From positions 912,378-976,377 of the forward strand of contig CM025850.1 in NCBI GenBank assembly GCA_003952965.2: a stretch of 64,000 bases of DNA, written 5' to 3'. Below, one piece after another: positions 33,890-44,500 of this stretch (position 1 is the first letter of the stretch; each line of letters begins with the position of its first letter). The translations under genes were made by a program, and so were the position numbers. The DNA comes from Morella rubra. Lineage: Eukaryota > Streptophyta > Magnoliopsida > Fagales > Myricaceae. The notes under the pieces were generated by a model. The model saw only the letters and a list, made by a program, of their open reading frames with translations. It was not told where the DNA came from and ran no database searches.

Positions 33890-35098
33890 TTAGTCCCGGA
33901 AAATGATCGACTTCGCCATGCCCATCAACGGTTTTAAGCAATCCGGGGTGAACTTCCTGGCAAACAAGTAAGATTCCGAGAAATTCGACTGCCGAAGCCG
34001 ATATATAAGGTCGGACGACACCTCGGCGGGCCGATACGTGTAAGGGTGGCCATTAACCGTTCCAGTCCAATTGACCTTGGTTAGGGTGTACTGGGTGCAC
34101 CCGTTTGGGTCCACCATTGATAACAAAGTCGGAAAGTAGTGTTCCTCCGGGTAGCACTCATTTTCCCGATAACAGGGAAGCTTGAATTTCCTCCAAAGCG
34201 TCCGATCCTTGATTACCACTACGGCGTGCCGTCGCGTGAGCACGAAGAACTGAGATCCTACCCGGAATTTCTCGAATGGAATCTCGGGCATCATCGCAAA
34301 TCGGCCCCTAGCTGTGTAACGCTTCCACAGCGTTCGTTCTTTGGAGAGGACTTCGATGAAACTCTTGTACCGGACTCGGACGCCGAACTGAGTCATCGAC
34401 TCGGGATCAGACTCTGTCCGATCAAACGACGTGGAGGTGATGAGGGAGCGATACACATACCTGAACGAGTGAAGGGGGATGCAATACTGGGAGAGGACAG
34501 CGAAGTAAGCGTTGGCCGGGTCGTCGAGGAGGGCCGTGGCGAGTAGACGCCGGGTGGCCGAGATCAGCGTGGGGGAGGCGCGGTAGGTGCGCTTCGCGGG
34601 GATGAAGCGGTCTCGGAAGACACCGTCGGGGTGTGTGACATTGACGGAGGGGTCAGCGTGGACATAGATGTTGTAGAGGTGGGAATTTCCCTGGAAGAAC
34701 CGCTCCCATAAGGGGGAGAAGTGGAGGTCGGAGTTGGTGAGGAAGAGGAAGGCGATTTTGAGCTTGGGGTTGGTGGAGGAAAGGTGGGAGAATGCGGAGG
34801 GGTTGGAGAGGGAGGCAGCGCGGTTGAAGAGGGCGAGGTCGTCGAGCTCGTCGGGGACGGGGATTGGGAGGGAAGGGTGACGAGGAGGGAGGAAGCGAGG
34901 GGCAAGGAGGAAGAGGATTGGGAGGGAAAGGAGGAGGGAGAAGGAGAGAACGAATGGAGTGGAGAACATGGAAAGCGGTGCACCTGCAATTATTCTCAGG
35001 AAGGGTGGGAGGGAGAGGGGGAATGGAGGGGAGTGGGGATTTGGGTCTGAATTTGAGAAGGAACTGGAAATGCTGAGGGGAAATTGGGGGGATTTCAT
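33890..35098 (-). CDS. Core-2/I-branching beta-1,6-N-acetylglucosaminyltransferase family protein (BC10/GnTL-like, DUF266)
   Basis: Single coding exon, up to 402 aa. The first in-frame ATG is at 35098, but residue 44 (ATG at 34969) begins MFSTPFVLSFSLLLSLPILF, which matches family N-termini, so the real protein is probably 359 aa. Residues about 45-66 are the single transmembrane anchor of a type II Golgi protein. Conserved blocks in 402-aa numbering: KIAFLFLTNSDLHFSPLWER (114-133), NIYVHADPS (143-151), SQYCIPLHSFRYVY (203-216), FRVGSQFFVLTRRHA (278-292), CYPEEHYFPTLLS (315-327), TLTKVNWTG (338-346) and a closing SIIFRD. These define the GT14-like plant family with BC10, linked to wall and plasmodesmal glycosylation; the acceptor is unknown. 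It closely resembles what I recall of Arabidopsis GnTL. The frame is intact and GC-richer at the 5' end. Confidence 0.93.
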   Translation of the reverse strand: MKSPQFPLSISSSFSNSDPNPHSPPFPLSLPPFLRIIAGAPLSMFSTPFVLSFSLLLSLPILFLLAPRFLPPRHPSLPIPVPDELDDLALFNRAASLSNPSAFSHLSSTNPKLKIAFLFLTNSDLHFSPLWERFFQGNSHLYNIYVHADPSVNVTHPDGVFRDRFIPAKRTYRASPTLISATRRLLATALLDDPANAYFAVLSQYCIPLHSFRYVYRSLITSTSFDRTESDPESMTQFGVRVRYKSFIEVLSKERTLWKRYTARGRFAMMPEIPFEKFRVGSQFFVLTRRHAVVVIKDRTLWRKFKLPCYRENECYPEEHYFPTLLSMVDPNGCTQYTLTKVNWTGTVNGHPYTYRPAEVSSDLIYRLRQSNFSESYLFARKFTPDCLKPLMGMAKSIIFRD

Positions 35099-35279
35099 TT
35101 GATGGGATTGGATCAGATTTGGATTGAATTGGGAGGTAGGGTTTGGTGGGAGTGGGGAGGGTTTGGTTTCCTCTGCTTTTGCAGGGGGGCTGACTGTGTC
35201 CGGCAGGGAGGGAAGAGGTTAGGTGAGAGAGATGGTGAGGAGGAAAGGTGGGAAATTAACTGGGAATGGTACGAATGAA

Positions 35280-35990
35280 GTTGAGTGGGTAACCGAAACG
35301 GCGTTCGATCTCGCCGATACGATTGACGGTGTGAGTTTGGACAGTCACGGGCACCCTTACTGTTAAGGGGTTTAAAAAAAAAACAAAAAGGTAGCGAGTT
35401 TTTTTTCTCTTTTTTTTTTTTTTGGGTATAAGTAGAGTTTTAAAAAATCGGCTACCTTCTTTTCTTTATAAGTTTTTAATTCTATGCTTGGTAGACAGGA
35501 TATGAATTTGTTTAGATTTTAGTTTTAGTTTCATATTTTAATTTAATGGAACTGGTTTTAAAATTATCGTAGAGCTAAAATACTGTTTGGATGGAGTAGT
35601 TATAGTTTTAGTTTCATAAAAATGTATTTTTAATTTCAAATTGGTAAAAAAATTAAAAATTATTGTGAGTAAGAAAAAAGGACATCATCACATATAGCCA
35701 CTATATTTATACCAAAAAGAAAATAAAAACTATCAAAATCGTCACACTTAACCTCAAAAACTATTATAATTTATCAATGTCTGTCGTGTTATAGGATCCA
35801 ACCATCAATATTGTACCACATTATTTTTTGTACATTTCAACCGTCATACTCTATGACACGGCAAATTTTGATGAATTTTTGTAGTTTTAAGAATAAATGT
35901 GACAACCTTAGTAATTTAAAACTCTTTACATTTTAATGTAAGTTTATGAGTTAAAAAGTGATGTTTATCTAAAAATAAAAAACAAAAAAA
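35280..35990. other. Upstream spacer of the glycosyltransferase gene
   Basis: The first 180 bp upstream of the ATG (35099-35280) are G-rich on the + strand and are probably 5' UTR/core promoter. Beyond that the sequence is AT-rich with no supported feature. Confidence 0.4.
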
Positions 35991-38330
35991 TCAGATGAGG
36001 GAATTTCCTCTGTCATCATAATAGCCATAGGAAGGTGGAGGTAGCGGACCACCTATCCCTGTGGGCAGAGGGGCAGAATGGCTCCTTCCGTGCAACCTTG
36101 TGAGTAGGGAGACAAAAGGGTCAAATGGGTGGGATTCAACCCTCTGCCTGACCCAGACAACAAGAAAAGACGGTAGGGGCAGATCTAATGCATCCTCTTC
36201 TAGCCCTCATGAAAGGAGGGTTGAAGGGGTGGCTTCATTCTCTCTGCCTGACCTCCTAAGATCAAGGGTCAAATTCAGCTCCTTGTATGGACCCCGAATT
36301 GGGAGAGGAGGGGTTGTGTTAGAGACCCCATCAAAGCCACCAAAACAATTCAACCACCCTGATAGAGACTACGGTAGAGACATCCAAGTCAAAAGCATGG
36401 GAGGAGCTAAGGCATGTAAGGCACATAGCGAAAAGGAACCCATCCACGACACAAGTCACGATACTGGTAAAGAAATCTACCGGAGGTGCAACTAGCCACA
36501 GCAATGTCATGAAAAGCTCATGGCTAGCACTTGGCACAACCATGACATGCCAATGGCTTGCCCATGGCCCTGTGATGGAAACTTTACTATGACCGGATGG
36601 TGAAATGGTGGTGTGTTGGATATGTGTCGATGTGGTGTACAATGGTGGCTTAATGACAACTTCGGGATTGCTCACTAGGCCGATTTGATGGTAATGGAGT
36701 GAATGTGATTTGGCTACAACAAGGGTTGAATCAATGTCACGATAACGCACTATAGACTATCTCAGGAAAACACGCTAACACGGTGTGGTTGCTAACACTG
36801 TTAGAAGTGAATAATAAACACAAGGTTGGGGCAATGCTTCAAAGGTTTCCTATTAGCCAAAAATGATAAACTTTAGAAGTAAAAAGAGTGTCTTACTTAT
36901 AATGTTTGGATTGGCTCTATCATTCTCTCTCCAATGAAGCTTCTTAACAATTTCCTACCACAAATGGCCTATTATCCTAAAGACACATGTCTCTACTTTA
37001 GAGTATTCTTAAGGAATATTCATTTAAGAGATACTTTACACATGGCACCAATCCTTGAGTCTTAGACACTTGTCTTCCTATGGCCAATTGTCCTTTTGGT
37101 ACACTTTTGGTAGTGGGCCACATTGGCCCTCTCTAGTTGCCACTTATCCCTCTAAAAGGTTTAAGAAGTTCTTTGGAGAATCTTTCATTGAGCTATCCAT
37201 CTCCCTCTCACAGTTTGCCACGTGGCACATCCATGTCAACTAGTTGAACCCTTGGTTAATGAGACGTGTGGTAATGGTCCTAGCACAATTGAGCAACACC
37301 TATGTATAGTAATTAGCTGGCGTTGTTCGCATGCGTACTGGGTTGCTGTTGCACGTGCGCGCATGCCTCGCTTGGCATAGCAACTATTTGCACGAAGCTG
37401 GCCTGGCAGAACATCTGCGCGTGTAAGGTTGTGGGCATGCACACACGCAGGGGCTTAGTGCCTTCGAAACCTTGCACGCGTAAGGTTGTCAAGGCCCTAT
37501 GGATGTGAAGGCGTGTTGCTGGTGCCTTGCAAGCGCTTACTGAACCCTTAGCCACTTGTCTTTCAGGTACACTTTTGGTAATGGGCCACAATGGCCCCTC
37601 TCTAGCTGTCATTTGTCCTTCTACAAGGTTCAAGAAGTTCTCTGAATAATCTTTCATAGAGCTAGCCTTATCTTTCTCACGATTTGCCACATGGCACCCC
37701 CTTCAACTAGTTGGACCCTCGGTTGATGAGACGTGCGGTAATGATCCTAGCCCAATTGAGATGCACGTGCATAGAGTCGCTAGTTGGTGTTGTCTGCACG
37801 TGTAATGGGATGCCGCTACGTGTGGACGCATGCCTCACGTGACACAGCTGCTATGCACACAAAGCTGGCTTGGTAAAACATCTGCTGGCATGCAAGGCTA
37901 TAGGCATGTGTACGTGCAAGGGCCTGGCGCCTTCGAGACCTTGTGCGCACAAGATTGCTTTCCTGAATGCGTGCAAGGCTGTCAAGGCCCTACAAATGTG
38001 AGGGAGTGCAGCTGGTGCCTTGTAGGCACTTGTTGACCCCTTGGTTGTGTAGTTGCACACGCGCAAGGCTCATGGCTGCCATGGTGGCCATCCCATGCTG
38101 CTTGTCTTGCTTCTCTCGGTCTTGTCTTGAAAGATGGCCAAATGGACTCCCATCACTCTCATGATTGTTTCCCACTCTTCCCACTCTTCCCATGTTACCT
38201 CTTTTTTTTATTACCCTCCTCGATGCCTCCTTCAAGACTGGTCGCATTTCCCAACTATTGGCCTCTCGGCCAAGGTTCTCCCTCTTCCTTTCCTTCACAC
38301 CACCTAGACTATCCAAACTCTCTATTCCTT
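35990..38330. repeat. Probable LTR-element debris with a 470-490 bp tandem duplication
   Basis: The segment differs in composition from both flanks. It contains two tandem units, 37078-37550 and 37551-38041. Both carry GTACACTTTTGGTA, then GGGCCACA..GGCC, CAAGAAGTTCT, TTGCCAC(G/A)TGGCA, GATGAGACGTG and TCAAGGCCCTA. The second half of each unit is rich in CGCGTGC/GTGCGC words, rare in this AT-rich window. It adjoins gypsy gag-protease remnants at 38330-39225, so it may be the LTR or untranslated region of that element. No LTR pair was found. Confidence 0.55.
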
Positions 38331-39225
38331 TAGATCATTTTTCCTCATTCGTTCCCAACTTCAAGGTTACCCATTGGTTCCCTAGCAAAAACAGCAGTAC
38401 CTTATTCTTATAATCAGTTACCACTCTCCCAAGTCCTTCGAGCCACTATATACCTAGCACAATATCTAGCCCAATTAGTGCCAATGAATGTAGATCTACA
38501 ACTAGCTTAATCCTTTGGATCTCCAACTTAACTTTTTCGTGAAATAGCTCACTCGACAACTGTTCACCCCATTAGCTACCCGAGCCTCAAAAGGCTCTAT
38601 CCTCCTATTTTCCAACCCAAGTCTCTCAGCCAAATCCTCATGAACAAAATTCAAAATAGATCTCGAATCAACAGGGATCATCACCTTTTTGCCTTTGGAG
38701 TAGCTGTGAGTGTGCGTAGGTCTAGCACCACCTTTCCCGTGATCATATGAATGAAGACATGAGTCTTCTTTTGTTCTTCCTCCCCTTTGGTTTCAGTAGT
38801 CTCCTCTTCTTCTTCACTTTCCAGGATTGGTTCAATCATGAAGGCTTGCATGCCTTGAATCTATGGCCAACTACAAAGCGTTCATTACAATTGAAGCATA
38901 TTCATTTCTCTCTTTTCTTTTGCATTTTTTCCCATGAGAGATGCCTCATTCCTCCTAGCGTGGGGTTGCTCGCTTCTATTAGCACCTCACTAGTGGAGCC
39001 ACTCACTCGAGTAGGTTTTGTTAGAGCCTTCAGTTACATTTGACTGAACAAATGAAGGGCCAAATGAGCTTCTTTATATCTCCGGACCTGCAAGTTTCTT
39101 CAGCTCTTTCAATTGATCATCCTTGATGCAAGCTATGAAAAAACTTACATCATAGACCATAGCTTTTGTAGCTTAACCTCCGCTACTAATTCCGGCTTCA
39201 GTCCCCCCACAGTCTACCAATAAAG
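38330..39225 (-). pseudogene. Ty3/gypsy gag - zinc knuckle - aspartic protease remnant
   Basis: Minus-strand frames read, in order: VGGLKPELVAEVKLQKL (about 39210, gag), MRHLSWEKMQKKREK (about 38940), CFNCNERFVVGHRFKACK (about 38890-38840, a variant CCHC knuckle with Phe where the knuckle usually has Cys before Lys), MIEPILESEEEEETTE (about 38830), then VMIPVDSRSILNFVHEDLAE (about 38690), the retropepsin active-site region with DSR where DSG is expected, PFEARVANG and LDIVLGI.WLEGLG (about 38460). Frameshifts and stops break it. Reverse transcriptase and integrase are absent, so this is a deleted copy. Confidence 0.78.
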
Positions 39226-39229
39226 ATTC

Positions 39230-39570
39230 AAAATAAAATGATTTTAGAACCAATTTTGATTGTGAAAACTAAAACTGGGTCGGATTAGGAAACATGGCTG
39301 AACTTGTTTTTACACTAACCTTTTTTTTTCCCCTTACCATAAAAAAATTAAAAATAAAAAGTAGGAAAAAAAAACTTATTTTTTCAACTCCATAAATCTT
39401 AGGTGGGGTAACAAATTGAAAACAAAAAAAAATATATATATTTTTTAGCTGTCATGATATTTAGGTGCACTACGTGACTCTTTTGTAATTTGGACTCTAT
39501 TACTAATAGGTTAACCCTTTGCACTTTACATCTGTAAGAGATTTGATCTATAGATTTTGAAAAATATTAA
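39230..39570. other. AT-rich spacer; nothing recognised
   Basis: Short spacer with several A-runs between the gypsy remnant and the fold-back repeat. Confidence 0.4.
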
Positions 39571-39574
39571 TTTG

Positions 39575-39880
39575 ATAAAATAAGGAATAAATTCATTTTA
39601 CACCCTCTAACTAATGAGGTCTTACGCTTTGCACACCAACTATTATTTTTGTTATATTTTTTTTCAGTCAAAGACTTTTAAACATATAAAATTACGATTT
39701 TACTCCCATAAAATAGCTACTGTCAAAAAATTTATATGAATAAAATTGTCATTTCGCGTACCACCAAAAATTTTAACTGAGAGTGTAAAAAGTGTGTGAA
39801 ATCAATAGTTGGTGGTTTAATATAATAAAAATAATAATTGGGGGTGTAAGGAGTATTTATCCTATAAAATAAATATCATG
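39575..39880. mobile_element. Fold-back MITE-like element
   Basis: The left part ATAAGGAATAAATTCATTTT..ACACCCTC pairs with the reverse complement of the right end (TAGGATAAATACTCCTTACACCCC). Inner blocks (CACACCAACTATT against ACCACCAACTATT) also pair. The two halves are thus imperfect inverted copies over more than 100 bp. No coding capacity. Confidence 0.65.
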
Positions 39881-39889
39881 ACTAACCAT

Positions 39890-41100
39890 ATAATTTGGTT
39901 TATAATAGAAATAAAGGTTTGTGCTTTTTGTTCAAGATATGAACCTTATTAATATGCAATACCATGTATGAATAAATGTAGAAAATTATATAATTAGTAA
40001 TAGAGCGTTTTAGTTGCCAAGAAAAAACAATATTAGTGTTCATCAAGTTTTTATTAATCTATTTTCGTCGTTAAGAAGGGTTTTTTTTTTTTTTTTAAAT
40101 GGGAGGCTCGTCATTGGAAGGATTTGGTTAGAGGTAAAGCTTAGTCCCACCTAATTTGGTGGAGAGATTAATGATTATTATATTTATTCACCTACTTTAA
40201 TTTATGAATATGCTTCTATGGATTTGGGGTCATAATTTATTATTTGACCTGTCATGGGGAATCACTCGACACTTGTTTCCATGTTAATTGGGTCAAGTCC
40301 AAAATGGTAGACTCAAACTCTCATCTTCCCTTCTTGACATTTTTTAATCCAAAAAATAAATTAATATTCAAAACACCTAAAATACATTCAAACTGGAATT
40401 CAAATCTTGTTAGTGGAACGGCCATGCAGATTCAAATCTTGTTAATAATGGAACGGACACCTGCTTGAATTAATTGACAGAATTATTATATATCAGTTTT
40501 GCATCCAGAAACTCTCTCAAATATCACTATTCTCTCTCTCTCTTTGACATTTTTGTAGAGTTTGTAAAATTAATGGGGTCCAAATTCTTATGTTTTTGGG
40601 TGACTATATATTCAAACAAATTAAGAGGGGTTAGATACAGGTAATTTGTGTTGTTTTTTTTTTTTTTTTCTATTGCAAAAGTACTTAGTCTCTTTTATCC
40701 AGGAACAGTTGAATTGTATATATTTTTAGGGGCAACAATTATTTTGTGCTCAAATAAAATACGAAGGTCAAAATAATATCACATGACCCACTTATAACAC
40801 AAGCAATACGATTTTGATGATATGATCTTTTTTGAGAACCTACTTTGATGAATTTTAATAGTTTGAGGATCTAACGTGATAAACTTGATTGTTCGAACCC
40901 TTGAAGTAACATCAACCCTATAATTTAGGGACGCAAAATGAAGTTTCACCAATTTGTAAAGTTAAAACTTCCGGAGTCAAATAACTAATTTAGTTAATTT
41001 TGTATGTAATTCGTATTCCTCCACCATAAGTAAGATTCTGAATAAAATTCGGAATTACTGTCTTCCTTCGCCCAAAAAAAAAAAAAATACAGCAGAGGAT
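39890..41100. other. AT-rich intergenic sequence; nothing recognised
   Basis: No supported gene. Contains homopolymer runs (40080-40096, 40650-40669) and a short direct repeat of CAAATCTTGTTA (about 40401 and 40433). The part from about 41100 probably belongs to the 3' UTR of the IQD gene. Confidence 0.4.
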
Positions 41101-41551
41101 TTGCAACCCTCATATTTTCACACCATTTCCGGCAATTTCTTTCTTGGGTATCATTACAAAAGAGTTAATCATCTCCAAAAACAAGAGGAAAAGGGGAGAG
41201 ACTGGGAAGGGAAGAAGAGAGATCTAATAAAATGACAACAATATGAAAGCCAACTGTTGTGAACATTGCACATCCGGAAATAAATACCCACATGATTACA
41301 TAATTGGTAACATTAAACTTGAACAATTACAACACCCCCCATTTGAGCATCCCCCCAATCATTTTCCCCAGCGACAATCCAAGCTGATCTCATTTACAAT
41401 TGTCCGGTTGAAACCACCTTCGAGATTTCATGACAAGAACTGAAACTGTGGTAGCTGCCTGCCCTACCAACGTCGCATATGTACAGAGTGAACCGGCAGT
41501 AGCTATATCCAGAGTAGCCCGAGTAGCTCATCTTCCCTGAGATTCTTGAAG

Positions 41552-44500
41552 CTACTGATCACTGGCCTGCGGGGAAGATTTTACAGACTTTGGGTCCCCT
41601 CTTCCATTAATCTTAGGTTTATCCTTGACGGGCTTCTGATTGCTAGTTGGCCCTCTGACGATAGGTCGGTCAGGATGCTTGGCCAATTGAGCCCCAGCAC
41701 CTCCCCCTACGTAAACAAGAAAAAACAAATAAATAAACTGCTGGATTATTGGCAACCCTATGAGACCGGCAATAAATCTGGCTCTGGGTTGCTCGAGTTA
41801 CATTGCAAACATTAAGTATAAGAGTTGTTTGGGAACTGAAGAGCTACGTGATTTCACCAGTTATATTTGGAACCAGTTACGCCTGTCTATGAGAGGAAAA
41901 TAACAATACTTACAACTGTGGTAATGCATCAAACAGAAAGAAAGAGAAACATCAAATGACAAACCAATTTTTAATCATGCACCGGTCCCAAAACAGTCAA
42001 CTTGAACCAGAAGTGCTCAGGTAAGGGACAAAGAAACTGGCTATTAATAAAGGAAAACCTTATACTAACATGCTAACTACGATGCAGAGTAGCCCATTGC
42101 TCTTACTGTAGGTAAGTGATAAAAACTAGAGTCAACTGCAATTAATGAAAAACGGCCCCATTCTAGTCTAGGCTACACTTCTTCCAAAGGAAGGAACTGC
42201 CAGGATCTGGGAGGAGAATGACTAAATAGATAGAGAGAGATAGAACTCACTGCTGTTGGGTAGAGACAATCTCTTCTTTGGCTGTTTATCCGGTTGTGTG
42301 AACCTCTCTTTTGGATTGCTGTGGGATCTCAAACCACCTCCAGGCCTTGAGTTAGCTTCTTCAACCGGATTATCCGTCTGAGGCTTGGGCTTTGGTTTGG
42401 GAAGCAGTGTATTGGATACCTCTTGCATGCCTGCCGAAGTACTGGGTGAAGAACTACAGCCATCAGAATGAGAGGGCCCCATTTTCTGACTTGAAGGATT
42501 CAGTTCAAGATTTGAAATTGATGCAATTGGTTTTTTGCCAGCAGATTTAAATTGTGATTTGGTTCCATTCTTCCCCTCAGCTGATTCACTTTCATGTACC
42601 ATTACTCCATCTCGGAGGTTAATGTCAAGAAAGCGGTTCTCCCAAGGACGGACAGCCATCCATCTCTCCAACCAGTTCCAACCCCATTTGCTTTTATCAG
42701 GTTCAAACCCAGAGGGAGCAGTCTGCTGCCTTGATCCGGCCTGCCACTGCAGGTGCAGAAATGGTTGGCAAATACCTCAAAAAACCCCAAAAGAAATAAT
42801 AACAGAACACAAATGAAAAAAAGGTAAGTGAAGATTACAAACTAGAAAGGTTAGTGAAACCCAGCATTTCCAGAGAAAAAGCATATCAAGGCAGTTTTGA
42901 TACTGTAAGGCCTGAAATATCATATTCCAGCGCAAAACATAAGTTGAACACCACATTCAGACATGACAATATAGGCCAAGATTACTGTGCATGCCCTCAA
43001 GTGCAAGTTCCTCCTATGTTCTCATTTCTATGCCCTCTTCCTCACTCTCGACAATGCTTACCACCATCTAACATCCTATTCATAGAAGTTAGAAATTAAG
43101 ATTCAAAGCTGGAATTCGTTGCCATGTTACGCACCAAGAAGGTTATAATATTTTACCTGATGAGACAAAGCATATGCCATGGCTCTCTCACGCTTAGCTG
43201 CAGCCTCCTGCCTCTTTAATAACTTAGCCTGAATTTCTTCGACAGATCCCGCACTGTCACACCATCCATCCTGTATTACAGTCAGAAGTGTCATACAAGG
43301 TATATGAGCTTAACGAAATTTAAGCTACTGCTTGAAAATAAGCTTGGAATGTAAGCAGATACGATTTTTCAATAAAAAAATTGCCGAATGATAGTAATGT
43401 GATTCAGTCAGTGCAAATTCTATGGTATCTCTGTAATTCATTGGAGTGTTTTAGTATTTCCCAGGCTGTAGCGGGAGTGTCATGTTTGATAATGGGACAT
43501 TAGAACAACTGAGATTTCTATTAAAGTAGATGAAGCATAGAGTCACACTGACGGACTACATCAATATCTGCTGAAAGGAAGGAATAGGAATGGTCTAATG
43601 AAGGACTATCAACCTTGCAAAAACATTGGTACGACTTTTGTTTCAGAAGGAAAGAAAGGTTGTGACAAACTATCTGACCTACGAAGTGGGAACTCTTATG
43701 GGTTGATGAAGGGTCTGGAGCATATATTTATTAGTAGAAAGGGAAAAATAAAAGTCAGAATGTTGTGGAAATTTTTGGGACAAAGCATCATTAATGTCTG
43801 TTCACTAATGATTTATTGGCTAAAAATGAAAATTATTATTGTGTCCGACAAATTATCATGTTCACTAGAATCTCGCTGAAACATTTATAAACCTTGATAG
43901 TAATGTAGTTGTAGTACGATGAATGTGACCTTCCTGCCCTAATTGTAACGCCATTGTATGTGCTTAGCTGCTTATGAACCGCATGGTTCACCTTTTGAAG
44001 CTCAAGTTCCAAGCTCTAGCTGAAACAAAAGCCAAGCTAAGGCTGAAGCTCAAGTTCTGTTGCTTTACAAGCATGGGTTGAGAGCCACAAGGCTAGTCTC
44101 TCTTCCTTAATTAGGCCTCTGAACTATATGGCAGTGTTGATGCCCTTTATTTCCTCATTAAATTATTAGGCTGGTATTGAGTAATTGGTCACGAAACATT
44201 CAAAATCAATCCTAATAGTGAATGGCATTACACATGTCAACCGGTCTTATAGAAAGGGCCAATAACTGACTCTTTCTATCAGCTTAAATTTTTAAGATAA
44301 ATGCTAGAAATCTAACATGGTATCAAAACAGTGGTCCTAAATTCGAACCCTAACTTTACCTCCCATTTAAAATTTCTTTCCTAACAGATGGTTCCATGAG
44401 CTATCTGATTTCATCTTCCGGTTCCACGAACTATCTGATTCCAAACGTAAGGGAAAGTGCAGGAAAATATAACTTAAATAATTAAAATCCACATCCTCCT

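Noticed and set aside
34139-35050. Long open frames antisense to the glycosyltransferase gene (34139-34546 and 34721-35050 on the + strand)
   Set aside because: They are mirror frames of a GC-rich coding exon, with Gly/Glu-rich composition and no family resemblance.
36061-36750. Open frames of 139-144 codons on both strands
   Set aside because: No protein-family resemblance, and the region looks like repeat or LTR debris; both strands being open is consistent with composition rather than coding.
42535-42816. Plus-strand frame over IQD exon 5
   Set aside because: Shadow of the minus-strand coding exon, which carries conserved IQD motifs and correct splice phases.
44340-44360. ATTCGAACCC resembling a tRNA T-loop on the minus strand
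   Set aside because: No acceptor stem or D-arm; it fits the sequence following a retrotransposon primer-binding site.
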